From NCBI GenBank assembly GCA_000507305.1, contig DF240844.1, positions 1-64,000 on the forward strand: a stretch of DNA of 64,000 bases, written 5' to 3'. The number at the start of each line of letters is the position of its first letter. Positions within the stretch are counted from its first letter, which is position 1. The notes under the pieces are model-generated. The model was not told the origin of the DNA. It made no database searches and was given only the letters and a program-made list of their open reading frames with translations. A program made the position numbers and the translations under genes. The DNA comes from Breviolum minutum Mf 1.05b.01 (lineage: Eukaryota; Sar; Dinophyceae; Suessiales; Symbiodiniaceae). Positions 30,085 through 41,206 of this stretch are shown one piece after another.

Positions 30085-30285
30085 ATGTTTCCGAACTTGC
30101 ACGGTTTCTTACATGTGGCTCAAATTGACCCTAAATTGATGGTTGGTTGCAACAAATACTCCACTGATGCCAGGCTCAGTGCTCCCAAAAGCCGAACGCG
30201 ACGAGGTGGGACTTGGAAGGGAGAGAGTTCTTTCCAAAAGCTTGTCGTAATGGAGCAAGGACTTGAATCTTTTTTTTCAGGGTAA
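30085..30285 (+). CDS. Weak exon candidates
   Basis: The frame FPNLHGFLHVAQIDPKLMVG, then SAPKSRTRRGGTWKGESSFQ is plausible, and the next frame (30300-30445) ends ELASIQQAVNVLISCVVCYY with a hydrophobic tail and TAA. Both are unassigned and could be exons of one transcript. Confidence 0.32.
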   Translation: MFPNLHGFLHVAQIDPKLMVGCNKYSTDARLSAPKSRTRRGGTWKGESSFQKLVVMEQGLESFFSG

Positions 30286-30898
30286 GATCATGCTTTGCAA
30301 AAGATTTTTGTCTTCCTGGCAAGTGGAGAGTGTATCTTCAGAATTGGCGAGTATACAACAAGCGGTCAATGTGTTGATTTCATGCGTAGTTTGCTACTAC
30401 GCATCTGCATCTCTATGCAGCAGACTTGCAGTACTTCCCACTTAAGGGAACATCCCATGTTCTAGGCCGAGAGCTGAAGTAGCTTGGAGGTTATGAAGAT
30501 TTGCATCTAATCCATCCCTTTTAACCTTCACCCTGAGGTGAATCATCTGATTCTCTACTGCCCAAGTTATAGAGAAGCTGATCACTTCACCCCAGGTTTG
30601 TGTGTGACTTTCTTTTTGGTTCGGGTTTAGACAGGGGTAAAATCCCATCATTTGACTTGGCAGCAAACCCGGTTTTGCGCCTGAAAGGCTGCTTTCAGAA
30701 AGGCAGGAAACTGATGAAACTAAGAATTAGCTGCAGCAATATGAAGAGAAGATCAACATATGCATATATCATATGACATTTTTTGGATGACTTGACCACA
30801 AATAGTGCCGTGTTTCGGTTGCTAAGATCATTTATTTGATGTACAATCCCACGAAATTCCGGGTGGCTCGATCTCCAATTGGGTTCTTCGGATTTGCC

Positions 30899-30966
30899 TT
30901 TTCAGAAAGGTACTGGTGCGCGCCTTCCGTGGAGATGCCTTGCCGGAGCTTTTGAAGAGGCTCAAG
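30899..30966 (+). CDS. Predicted small exon
   Basis: After acceptor tttgccttttcag the frame KVLVRAFRGDALPELLKRLK is open. It is directly followed by a family 3 hairpin element at 30970, which may have disturbed its donor. Confidence 0.4.
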
Positions 30967-30969
30967 TAT

Positions 30970-31077
30970 ATGGGTGTTTCCTAAAATGGTGGGTTTCCCC
31001 AACAACCATGGGTTTTCCTACTCAAAATGATCATTTTGGGGTGTTTTGGGGGTACCACCATTTAAGGAAACACTCAT
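30970..31077. repeat. Hairpin element family 3, copy a
   Basis: Starts ATGGGTGTTTCCTAAAATGG and ends with its inverted form (CCATTTAAGGAAACACTCAT). The centre holds the palindromic CAAAATGATCATTTTGG. Other copies are at 45935 and 60174. Confidence 0.85.
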
Positions 31078-31136
31078 ATCTGTTCTGATTCTCTTCTTCA
31101 AAGTTCAGCTTCTCAAGTAATTACTCTCATAGGGAA

Positions 31137-31283
31137 TGGACATCAAGTTTGGGAAGGTTCCCGGCTTCCAGAAGGCTTTCGCATGCTTTCGCCGCATTGC
31201 ACAGTTTTTTCGGCATGGCCATCCCAACAGGCTCACCATCCCCCTGCCACTGTCGTTTGGTAGGCTGATGGCCAACTGCTGAA
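31137..31283 (+). CDS. Predicted exon or small frame
   Basis: ATG-started 48-codon frame: MDIKFGKVPGFQKAFACFRR, then IAQFFRHGHPNRLTIPLPLS and FGRLMANC with TGA. Codon third positions are GC-rich. Minus-strand frames over the same bases look like shadows. Family unknown. Confidence 0.42.
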
Positions 31284-31711
31284 AGGCCTTCATTCAAAGG
31301 TTTCACCAATGAACCGGATCGCCTTTTTTTGGAACCATGGGGATTCTCCAAACAAATCCGAGTGAAGGCCTCAAAAAGAGTTATGATATTATGATTCGAA
31401 GTGAAGTTGACTTTTGCCCAGATTTGTGGAACTATTTTGGCCTTCATTGGATGAAATGTTTTCAGAGTGAGAATCTTGTGGTCGTTTTTTCGCAGAGGGG
31501 TATGTCGAAGGGGAGCATATGCCACACGCAGATACCAACCTTCAATAAATTGCATTTAACTAGTAGCACACAATAGCACCTTGTGCATGAATCTTTTGAT
31601 GCTATATAATACATACATATTTCATGAAAATCAGTTGAATATGAGACGATCTTGCATTCTGGTCACTGCTACTCTGGAATCAATGAATATGCAGCATTCA
31701 AACAGTTCTTA

Positions 31712-31777
31712 GGTGCTACCTTCTCCATTTACTGGTGCTACCTTCTCCATTTACTGGTGCTACCTTCTCCATTTACT
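31712..31777. repeat. 22-bp tandem repeat, three units
   Basis: GGTGCTACCTTCTCCATTTA plus CT, repeated three times without change. Confidence 0.95.
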
Positions 31778-32247
31778 GGACCAAATGTGGTCCAGGTAGT
31801 CTTCGAGGATTCTCAGCGCGGCCGTGGGGTCTAGATGGTGGAAGTGATTCTGGCTAGCGCAGATTCGATTCTGAGCTTTCCGTTGGGAGGGCCTTTGAAC
31901 ATGGTAGCAGTTTAGGTACACTCCTCTGAAACCAACATACTTACCCCTTCCAGGAAGAAAACATGGAAGATCTTACAAGATCATTTTGAAAAGGTGGGAT
32001 TTGGGTAATATGTTAGTGCACACACTGCGCGAATCACCCTGGCCACTTTTGGCCCCCCCCTTGAAACCCAAAAAGTAAGTTTTAAAGACTTTTTCAACCT
32101 CCCCATTTTTCCGGGTGTATGGTGTGAAACGGTTGGTTTGGCGTCCAAATGGATTTTGCAATGAAAGGGGGGTTATTGCACACAAACTTGGAGAAGCCCC
32201 AAATTCCAAGCCAGCAATTAATCGTTGGTTGAAATCAGTATGGGAAA

Positions 32248-32481
32248 GTGGGTAGCTCCATATATGTCTTTAAATTTTGTTCTTGTGTCGTCATACAAGA
32301 ATTGACACAGCTTTTGAACATTCTGGCAAATGGTCTAGAAGCTGGCACCATAATCCCACCATATCTGAAGGGTTGGCCGGATTTCGGCCTCGTGGAAACT
32401 GGGCCATATCGGATGACATCATTCAACATGCATCCTGGTCCTGCATGCCACACTGGACAATGGGAGCATGTTTTCAGGTGA
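32248..32481 (+). CDS. Weak exon candidate
   Basis: The frame includes QELTQLLNILANGLEAGTII then PPYLKGWPDFGLVE. The first part looks helical and coding. Two other frames are also open here, so the call is uncertain. Confidence 0.28.
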   Translation: MGSSIYVFKFCSCVVIQELTQLLNILANGLEAGTIIPPYLKGWPDFGLVETGPYRMTSFNMHPGPACHTGQWEHVFR

Positions 32482-32591
32482 TGAAGTTAAATGGCTTTTT
32501 CATTACTAGGCATTTACTCCCAGGGAACTGAGAGAAATATCCCATTGTAGGAACATCATCTTCAAAAGTGCCTTGGGAGCGAATCTATATC

Positions 32592-32676
32592 TATGTATGT
32601 ATGTATGTCTGTCTGTCTGTCTGTCTGTCTGTATGTATGTAATGTATGTATGTATGTCTGTCTGTATGTCTGTATG

Positions 32677-32707
<31 letters not shown>

Positions 32708-32775
32708 TGGTATGTATGTAATGTATGTAAATCTATATGTATGTATTATTAAAGATATTTATATATATATATAGA
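32592..32775. repeat. GTAT / GTCT tetranucleotide satellite
   Basis: TATG and TCTG tetramers mixed with TATGTAATG units, ending in a TATA run near 32760-32775. Confidence 0.96.
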
Positions 32776-32800
32776 TAAAGACAAAACATTTTTTACTAAA

Positions 32801-33079
32801 ATGGGACTCCCGGTGAAGAAGCGAGGATTTACAAGCCTTTCGAAATCCATTCTGGATGAAATGAGCCGAACTCCGAGAGCCCAAAGTCGAGCCCAAACGA
32901 TGCAACGAAGCGCGCCCAAAGGGACGGAGAAAAAAAACAGAAGGCAAGCGGCAAGTGTGGTGAAAACTTCCGAAAGAAGCATTGTAGGCATTCTGGAAAT
33001 TTTTTTGAATCATGATCCTTTCAACTTGAAAGATTCTGAAAGAGAGAACCACATTTTTGGAAATGATGAGAGCGAATAG
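32801..33079 (+). CDS. Predicted exon, basic protein segment
   Basis: ATG-started frame: MGLPVKKRGFTSLSKSILDE, then a very basic Arg/Gln/Lys stretch (APKGTEKKNRRQAASVVKT) and an acidic end with TAG. It could be an N-terminal exon of a nucleic-acid-binding or nuclear protein, but no motif is decisive. The opposite strand is open too. Confidence 0.35.
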   Translation: MGLPVKKRGFTSLSKSILDEMSRTPRAQSRAQTMQRSAPKGTEKKNRRQAASVVKTSERSIVGILEIFLNHDPFNLKDSERENHIFGNDESE

Positions 33080-34680
33080 AAAGACACAATGTCCACACGG
33101 ATAATAGGTCAGAACAACAGAAAACCTCGAGAGCCTCATCATCTTCCATTTTTCAAGTTCCAATCACTCAGACTTGGTGTGAAAAACGTTTTCGGTGAGA
33201 CTGGTGACAAAAGCTCTTACGGTTTTTGAGGTGTACCTTTCATACATCTTCCCTTTTTTTTGTGGCTTGCAAACCCATCAGCTGATAGTTTTTCTTGGTG
33301 GGAAAGGTTGGGAAAGGTTGGTAGTCACTGAGCCTTAGCTCAAGGCTCTTTGACTTTGCAACGGAGATCTTGGATTTGCGTTTCCCTTATTTCTCAGAGG
33401 ATCAGGTGGGGTTGTCACTTATCCATCTCAATCTCTGGGAACATCTTGTGGGTTTTCTTTTTTGGTATCTGAAAGAGGGTCTTCAATTTGTGTTTCAGTC
33501 ATAAGAGTAGGCCAAAAGGCATTTCTCATTGTGCCTGTAAGTGAGATGAACTGAAATGCCATGTGAATATTCACCGAAACTCATTGGCTACCATGTTTCA
33601 GTCAGTTCTTGTGATTTTTTTGGATGTGTGGACATCTTGAGTTTGCTGATTGTTGTGTCATGATGGTATACCAGATGCTTGTTGTGCCCGTTGTGCGCCT
33701 TTCTTCGGTGAACTCGCAATCTGTGTGTTCATTACATGGTGTAGTACTTAAATTCATCAACTATGATCAACTCATGTCGCTTATGTCCTAAGATCCACTC
33801 AAAAATCACATGCTTCGGGTTTTTCGATCCTCCATTCCGAAGCAATTTTCGTCAATTTTCGATGATTCAAACCGTGAGAGGTTGGGGATTTGGCGCGGAC
33901 CTTTTGCATCTTGCAGTATCGGAGTGCCAACTTCTTATCAACCTTGCGCAGAGTTGGGGGACCTGGTCCCTCAGTGGAGCACTTGGGATGCGCCATTCGT
34001 GGAGAAATCTCGATGGATGTGGACCCCGTTGGAAACTCTCAGAGGTTTTTTTCTTTTTTAGGTTAACTATATAAGGAATATAACATCAGTGATCTAATGA
34101 AGGCCTTCTAGTACTGAAAGTCAAGGTCTTCGCATGATTTAGATGAAAGCATATGTAGTACATATGCAAATATCTTTAACTCTATATAGATATGCAATGA
34201 TATAGACAGGTGAATACCTTTCACGGAACACTACAGATTCGAAATTGCAGCCGCAAAGGATCTGCTTCGTGACGGTGACATATTGAAGAACGAAAACATG
34301 GCAGTTTTGAATTGATACCCGTGAAGAGCCACCAAAAAAGGCAACTTACCACACACTGCTGCACATCTTGAAAATAGAATACGTGAATAGTCATGAGACA
34401 AAAAACCATGTGATGCACATTTGGAAGCTAGCTGCTAAGGGAAAAACACGCAAAGAATTTCGAGTTGATCAAGTTCGACCGCCACGTTGCCGATCCAATC
34501 GTGAAGGGACAATATGTTAGGGGTATCCTCTACCCACTTTTTGCTAGTCAAGAATAGACACAATCTGCCATCATTTTTGGTCCACATCCACTTGCTTAAG
34601 ACGGGAGGGGATACGAATCCAAACGATGCCCAGCTTTTTTCAGGAGTTGCCGTATCGGCTGCATGAATATGCGTGGTGGA
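33080..34680. other. No supported gene
   Basis: T-rich, intron-like sequence with several long open frames on both strands. None has a convincing combination of splice sites and protein character. Confidence 0.4.
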
Positions 34681-34789
34681 ACTTGATTGACATTGGTGAA
34701 ATGTACGTGGCATTGCAGGCGCTCTTGGGAGGGGCCGGGGGTGAATAGGATCGCTATTAAAAAACACCCAGCAGCTGACCTTGATTTTT

Positions 34790-35003
34790 TCTTGGAACAA
34801 ATGACATTTGAAAACGTCCTAGGATGCTTTGAAGGGATACATTGTGAAACTAAAACCAGTTTCAAGGAACACCGTGACACGGGTGCCGACGGGGCCTGGG
34901 AGGTACAAGATAAAGAGATTGCTGAGAGGATTGCCAATGAGGTTTACAAGCTGATCTTGAACATGAAGTGTGCTGCTGCTGATGGCTTTGGAAAAAGGGG
35001 ATG
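34790..35003 (+). CDS. Predicted exon running into a GCT/GAT satellite
   Basis: The frame reads DFFLEQMTFENVLGCFEGIH then GADGAWEVQDKEIAERIANE and VYKLILNMKCAAADG. EIAERIANEVYKLILNMK is a convincing helix. It faintly recalls the DIL..KLLRIYAF block, but I do not claim homology. The frame ends just before the satellite at 35058. Confidence 0.45.
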
Positions 35004-35057
35004 ACTTTGGTGGTTGAAGATGAAGGGGATAACCTTTTGGATGATGGCGATTACGAT

Positions 35058-35059
35058 GC

Positions 35060-35121
<62 letters not shown>

Positions 35122-35195
35122 TTGTTGTTGTTGATGATGATGAGAATAATGATAAGGATCAGGATGAGGATGAGGATGATAAAAGGAGGAGGATG
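35058..35195. repeat. GCT / GAT / GTT trinucleotide satellite
   Basis: About eight GCT, then about 13 GAT, then GTT and GAT units, then GAGGAT decay. Poly-Ala, poly-Asp, poly-Met and poly-His frames here are artefacts. Confidence 0.96.
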
Positions 35196-36834
35196 AGGAT
35201 TGTGCTGACATTGCTCATGGTGTGGATTCGTGCATGAAACGGGTTTGCCGGCAAAGCACTGGTCAAGAGGTACAGCTACCCAGCCAAAGCGCTGAGGATT
35301 TTGGCCTTCCTGGAAGTAGGTGACAAGAGGACTGGCTGACAGCAAACAGAGCATGTTAAAGAGCTGAGCGAGTGGAATCTGGAAAGCCGGAAAGATGTGA
35401 TGGGGTTTCAAGAATCTTTATGAATGCTCAGTCTTTAAGTCCGCTGCCTGCTGCAGACCTGACTTGGCCATGCATGCTTGGGGTATCCAGGACACTACGC
35501 CTGCTGGTCTGACCAGCTCAGAAAAGGCTTCAGTATAATGGGGGGGTTCATGGGTTGAGCCAAAACCCCGAGGTGGATGGTGCATTCTGGGTGATGAAAC
35601 ATCCCTAGTTGAAGCCTCTAGTTACTCTAGTTGAAGCGATTTGCTAGCAGGTATTCTTGATTGCTCCTGCAGCATGACATGACCAGCTACCTCTATCGAA
35701 GCACACTGAATCTTCCAAATACGAGCTTCCGATGGTTTACAGTAACTATAGTAGCTTTTCCCTCTGGATACCCATTGGACATCAAAGAAAGAGAAAAGAA
35801 CATCGAGTCCAACAGCAGCACTCTGCTTGTGGTACAGTAATTCCTATAAAAAGGTATGGTGGGTCAACTTGCAGCTACCGCATGAAAACTCCCAGGTCCG
35901 CAATGTTCCTCGCAGCATCTCCTACCTGAATCCTCAGGTGAGGGTGTTTTCAAGATCACCTCTCCCTTTAAAGGGACCTAAGAATCTAAATTTGTTTATT
36001 GTTTCTGCGATTTGGAAAGCGTCTTGGCATTTTTAGTTAGATCTTTTTTGGGAACAGGATGTGACCATCTGGGAACAGGATGTGACCACGGAAAAAAAAA
36101 ATGAGTTTTTAACCATCATTTTGCTGTGAAGTTGAAACTCCAAGTTTTTCCCGTTTCACTCACTTAAATTTGCCTGGTTTCTGGAAGCGTTCAAAGGCGG
36201 CGCATTCCTTGAAGAAAACTGCCGGTTCAACTGACATAGCCCAAGAAAAATGGGTGGATGGGGAGACTACTTTCCTTTTCGGAAGGCAGCAGCTGAGACC
36301 ATCATAGCTTGCCCGGTGTCCTAGATGGCCCCAGGTTGCTGGGGTTTCTGGACGGGTCCCATTGTGGCAGCTCCCAACTTGGAATCCAAGTTGGAATATG
36401 ATCAGTTTCTTTGCAGGACACACGTCTTTTTTCATGTATAGGTTTCAAAGTCAATCCTTATGAGATTTGAATTGGGAGGGGGTAACGTGGCCTTGTTCAC
36501 GCATGGTCGACGAGTTTATGATATTCTATGATCGTACATCATGGATGCATGTCATTTACTTCTCTTTTGCGAAGGAAATCATGTGATAGCTGTGATACCC
36601 TTTGCCATTTGGTAAGTGTTTCATAATTCCCTGGCGCACAAGTCTTGTTCTATCAGTCTTCCACACTTTCGTAACCTAAGTCTTCCACCACAAATTTGTT
36701 GACTCACAATGAAAAAAACATATATATATATATACTAATATATACATACTCCACTCTAAAAATAGTGCTCTCCCGGTTTTTGCCAACAAACCCCTCCATG
36801 AAACACCACCCGTGGTTTTATCAACCTTTCTCAG
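35196..36834. other. No supported gene; 18-bp direct repeat
   Basis: I see no exon I can support. A perfect direct repeat GGGAACAGGATGTGACCA lies at 36050 and 36071. Confidence 0.4.
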
Positions 36835-36951
36835 GTGTTTCTTTGGACATTCAGCCGCAGGATGTGTTCCACCGGCTGAAGGCCTGGAGATTATACCTCG
36901 TTCTCTTGAAGAAGTCCGGGCGTCTCAGGCCGTCTTCAGCTGAGGCAGCAG
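36835..36951 (+). CDS. Predicted internal exon, unknown protein
   Basis: Very good limits: acceptor caacctttctcag and donor GCAG followed by GTGGAT. It reads VSLDIQPQDVFHRLKAWRLY, then LVLLKKSGRLRPSSAEAA. The family is not recognised. The splice sites and composition make it one of the best single exons of this region. Confidence 0.55.
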
Positions 36952-37122
36952 GTGGATGGGCAAAATTTTTGAAAAACCACCTTTTGGATGTACCAAACAT
37001 TTGGGAAAAAAACAGGATCAGCTACCTATCAACTGGTGTAGGATTGTGTCTATTTTGGATAATTTGAAACTACGATACTATGTCATGTCACCATCATCTA
37101 AAAGTGTCATACTTCTTTCCAA

Positions 37123-37236
37123 GTCACTGGGGCCGTTTCCGGGGGGTCATCATCGAGGCTCATACCAGACCTGGGTTCCTTGACGCCGAAGCTCACCTGC
37201 GACGTGGTGGCCGCCGTTGCCAAGGTGCCCATGTGA
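37123..37236 (+). CDS. Predicted terminal exon, unknown protein
   Basis: GC-rich third positions and a frame VTGAVSGGSSSRLIPDLGSL, then TPKLTCDVVAAVAKVPM and TGA. The other frames are also open, so frame choice is by codon use. Possibly the end of the transcript containing 36835-36951. Confidence 0.42.
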   Translation, partial: VTGAVSGGSSSRLIPDLGSLTPKLTCDVVAAVAKVPM

Positions 37237-38325
37237 CCGGGGACGAAGCAGCATGTTGAAGCACCACGGGTCCACGCTGCATTACCAGTTAGAAAGCTTC
37301 AAATAGCTGTCTCAAGCTTCTTTCCAAGCATGACCTTGTACTCGTTGTTTTTCTCATCTTGGTTTTGCAGGAGAGTAGAGTGACAAAGAACCAATTATCC
37401 TTTTATATCTTTGCAACTTTACTCCATCTCAACTTATTTTTGGTTGTGGCCATGGTCAGTTCCTTTTAGGACGAATGCATGTGGGTGAGAAGCCACCAGG
37501 CTGGCCAGAAAGAGTTCCAGTTCGCCCTACACGTTGAGGCAGCTATCGGACCCCACGTGACGACACTGTCGTTGTTTAGAACAGGTTGTTGAATTGTCAT
37601 GACAGCAATATTATAGAATAATATTATATTATATATATACAAGATATGATATTATCATGTTTTACTATGATTTGACCGGATTTGTTGATGTTCATGGAAT
37701 TTTTAAGAAGACCATTTAGGTAAGAACATCATGTCGCCGCTGAGCGAAGCTTTTTGTGGAGTTGGTTGAACTAAAGAATTGCTTCTGACCAGCTTACATG
37801 GGGTCAGGAACAAGATTCATACCACAATGTCCGGGAGTTTCGACTAAACATGTGATCATCCTGGTGATCATTGATCACTGTTACGGCATGCAAGCGTTCA
37901 AAATTTGATCTCATTGTCCAGACATTGTCATAGGCAGCCGTGGAGCAGCGGCCCTTCAAATTCCATGCTGAGCACTTGGTGGGGGGTCTTAAGTTGGAGG
38001 GTGCGACCCGCACAGTTTTGAAAGGATGGATGGATTCTTTGAGTTGCTTCAAAGCAAGACACTTCCTGAAAAAGTGCGAAGCCGGATTTTTTTGCTGATG
38101 AAGCACAGAAATTGGAGACTGAAAACCCTAGGACACTGGAGCCAGAGGGTGACAAATGATTTTTAGGCATCAAGCCTCCTCCATCAATGTCAATCATTGT
38201 TGGTGTTCCAGGAAAACAAATCAAGCCACATGTGGATCCTGCTTCGCACCGAAACCGAAATCATCGCCTTGTCAGATTTCGATGCTTCGGGACTTTGCCA
38301 CGTTGGAGCAGCGATGTACTAAGAT

Positions 38326-38424
38326 GTGGGGATGCCACAGAAAACGAAGAAGGGAGGCAGCCAGAAAAGGGAAACAGACTGCAAAGAACTCCAGCTGTTT
38401 GATGGGTTGGAAGGAAGATGTACT
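38326..38424 (+). CDS. Predicted exon with consensus donor
   Basis: The frame GMPQKTKKGGSQKRETDCKE then LQLFDGLEGRCT ends at a perfect GTAAGT donor (38425). Another open frame lies just upstream (WILLRTETEIIALSDFDASG, about 38225-38320). The two may be overlapping readings of one region. Not recognised. Confidence 0.4.
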
Positions 38425-39351
38425 GTAAGTTGTTTTTTCTTGTTTTTGTTTGTTCTGGGGGCAAAGAAGAGGATTTCTGAGAGGTTCATTCCTTTTGCAG
38501 GAGGTGGGATTGAAATTTGAGCGTTTTGGATTTGCTGGAGTGGGATGATCCATGAAAAGGGTGATGGGAGATGGCTTGTTTTCTATACAAAGCTTGGTTG
38601 AGGTTAATAGACTCCTCCATGATACTGGGAGGGACAGCTATTTTCCACCATCACTCCACTCATTTTTAACTGGTGTTTGAAAAGATAAAAAAAATAATCA
38701 CCTCCTTAGAATGGGGGTAAGATATGAGCATTTGGACTCAAGTGGCATTTTTCGTTTAAAATGCCCATCCCCAAGGCATGGGCTGCTGTTGACGCGTTTG
38801 CATGAAGTATCAGAATGTACTCCCAGCGCCCTGCCGGGGAACCCTGCATCACTTTGAGATTTGTTGGGAAAGTTTCGAAACGGCAAAGTGGCAAACGGGA
38901 CTCCAATCTGCAGGGTGACGAAATGGAAGATTTTGGTTGTAACCTTAAAAATCTAAGTGTTGCAAGTGGATTTTTTCAAGTCTTGGGAGGGCAAATCCAT
39001 TCATTTCCAACAAAAATTGAGAAAACAACGAGCTTGCAAGGCTTGTTTGGAGACTCTTAACTTGGACCATGTTAGATCACGATTCCATGCAGGTTTTTCT
39101 CCAAGGAACGAAAACCCATCACAGTCAAACTCACAACGCTTAAAAGGTGTGCTCTCCCAGTAGCACTTGCTGGACACCGACAGCAGAAGCATGAGGTTGG
39201 TGCTTTTGACAGTTTGCCAGGAGTTTGAAGATTCGTTGTTTTATTCTTTGATGTTATGACGCGTGAGGAGAATCGTTGACCTTGATACAAACAGTGATAT
39301 ATATGTCCAAAGGCCAATAAAATGGAAACATATTTTCTGTTGGAATCGCGC

Positions 39352-39591
39352 TTTACAGGTGGAAGAGAAGATGTATGGGACACCTGGATTGGACATGGCT
39401 GGAAGGGGCAGATTCAACTTGTCAACCATGGGATTCACACGGATTTACCTCCCCTTTGGATTGAGATCTCCATAATTTGTACCGGCCAGGGCTGCCATTT
39501 AAAGCAGGTGATATGCCCAGCCATTCCCGAGTTTTGGATAGATTTTTGCGATGGCACTAGGGGATCACCCTTTAGACCTGTGTCAGTGTAG
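39352..39591 (+). CDS. Predicted exon, unknown protein
   Basis: The frame GGREDVWDTWIGHGWKGQIQ, then LVNHGIHTDLPPLWIEISII and CPAIPEFWIDFCDGTRG reaches a TAG at 39589. Trp-rich, with Cys residues. Possible acceptors and donors exist inside. A second frame (VEEKMYGTPGLDMAG) is open at its start. Confidence 0.38.
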   Translation, partial: FTGGREDVWDTWIGHGWKGQIQLVNHGIHTDLPPLWIEISIICTGQGCHLKQVICPAIPEFWIDFCDGTRGSPFRPVSV

Positions 39592-39640
39592 TCCTTTGCA
39601 TCATTTTTGCTTTTAAATCGTAAGGTATAAGTGGTAAAGA

Positions 39641-40222
39641 TCAAATATACGTGGGTATGTGAAAGTAAATGACATGTGAGTAGCTTGGAATTTCTCGTTT
39701 CTTAACAACCTCTTCAGAAGTGTTTTGCATGTTCATTGGATCTACCGCACCACTCAACAGTGGCAAATAAATAGGTTTAGGTTGGGATTCCCTACTACAA
39801 ATGTAACAATCCTGGTGGTGACTGGAATCCTGGGAACGAGGGGGTGCCGCCCCTTGTGAGGCTGGAACGAATGTCAGAGCTGCTTTGTAAGCCTGGCGAG
39901 TGCTCCCTAAACGTTGGAAGGGGAACGTTTTCGGAAAGCACTTACCACCAGAGTTGTATCCTTGGGCCAATTTGAAATGGCGGTTTTGGGAGATCCAGGA
40001 TTTCCAATCTTGGGCAATTGATCTTGGCAACCTGAAGCCTTGTGGTTTAATCTCTGGCTCTGAGTCTTCTCCCAAAGCAGGTATAGATTGCCCATCGATG
40101 GACGTGTGTTCCGGTCCAAGGAGATGGATGCCGGTGATGCTGAGCATTTGAGTGAATGAAAAGCAGAGATTTTCGTTGCTTAGGATCCTCTCCGGCTGAA
40201 TGTTTTGTATGTATGATTTCAA
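39641..40222 (-). CDS. Hypothetical open frame, minus strand
   Basis: A 193-codon frame, among the longest outside repeats. The + strand also reads plausibly here (GDWNPGNEGVPPLVRLERMS at 39817), and all recognised genes are on the + strand, so this may be a shadow. No domain is recognised. Confidence 0.22.
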   Translation of the reverse strand: MKSYIQNIQPERILSNENLCFSFTQMLSITGIHLLGPEHTSIDGQSIPALGEDSEPEIKPQGFRLPRSIAQDWKSWISQNRHFKLAQGYNSGGKCFPKTFPFQRLGSTRQAYKAALTFVPASQGAAPPRSQDSSHHQDCYICSRESQPKPIYLPLLSGAVDPMNMQNTSEEVVKKREIPSYSHVIYFHIPTYI

Positions 40223-40906
40223 TGTATACCGTAGTATACTTAGTTAAAGTTAGACTGTATACACAGTGTATACTAGATAGCTGCTGTATGTACACAAAAA
40301 ACTGGTATTGCTAGTGTAGCCAGTTTGAAATAAGGCTTACCATGCCGTACACCAAGTTGATGAGGGGAACAGAACCCTCCCAAAAGCTAAGATAGATTCT
40401 GGCAAAAGATGATGGATTGCCTTTTGGGATGGGGGAACTGGTCCTTCATGGCAGGATCGATGGTATCCAGTAGTTTTTGGGTGATGGGTAACTCCCATGA
40501 ACACCACAAAAATGAGATGGTGGTAAAGAATCCCTTATGAATCATTAATGACGAGGTTTCCCAGAATATGGGGGATCCTGCCTGTGAAGGACGACTTCTG
40601 GTGGGAGCAGATGAGGTGCCTTGCATCCATAAGAGTGACAGGTATCCGAAGACCTCGGGGCCCCTCCTGATGAGCTTTTTTCAACCACCACGGAGGGTCG
40701 ATAAACTTATATCTAACTGGTACACTAATATAGCCTGGAAGATCCACGAAATGACTGTAGATGTATCGCTTGGAAATGTGAGTCGGGGTAAAGGATGTTT
40801 TTAATGAAGTGTAAAGAGTAAAAGCCTAACATTTTGAAGGCAACAAAGAAAACCGATGCATTTTGAAAGGTTGGAAATCTCCTTTTCCGTTTGAGTCCAT
40901 GATTTC

Positions 40907-41072
40907 AGGTTTCATCCAGGCAGCGGTTGCGGACGGGGAAACGGGGGGCAGGCAACGCCACTTCCGCTTGCGGCGCAAAGCGTCGGAACGGGGCAGGGCG
41001 GTCGTCGGGGTGCTCGAGTGGGCCTTGGGAGAACGGATTGTCATGACTTTTTGCGTGGATTTACACAGATGA
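40907..41072 (+). CDS. GC-rich exon candidate
   Basis: A markedly GC-rich island (about 40910-41040) just before composite repeat copy 2. The + frame GFIQAAVADGETGGRQRHFR, then LRRKASERGRAVVGVLEWAL is basic. The minus strand is open too. GC content supports coding but the strand is uncertain. Confidence 0.33.
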
Positions 41073-41206
41073 ACGACCTTTTTTGTACTGTTTTGATGTT
41101 AACATAATGAACATGTAAATAGAATACATTAACGTAGTATACACAGAAGCAAAAAATAAGTTACTATATACTCATGTATCAATACATGCTGTACATGCCA
41201 ATATAT

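Noticed and set aside
34290..39060. A third copy of the A/B duplicated gene
   Set aside because: EVYKLILNMK (34.95 kb) and RLKAWRLYLVLLKK (36.88 kb) vaguely recall two blocks, but DEWxKAVGRIPP and VVGNPMY have no match and the order is not conserved.
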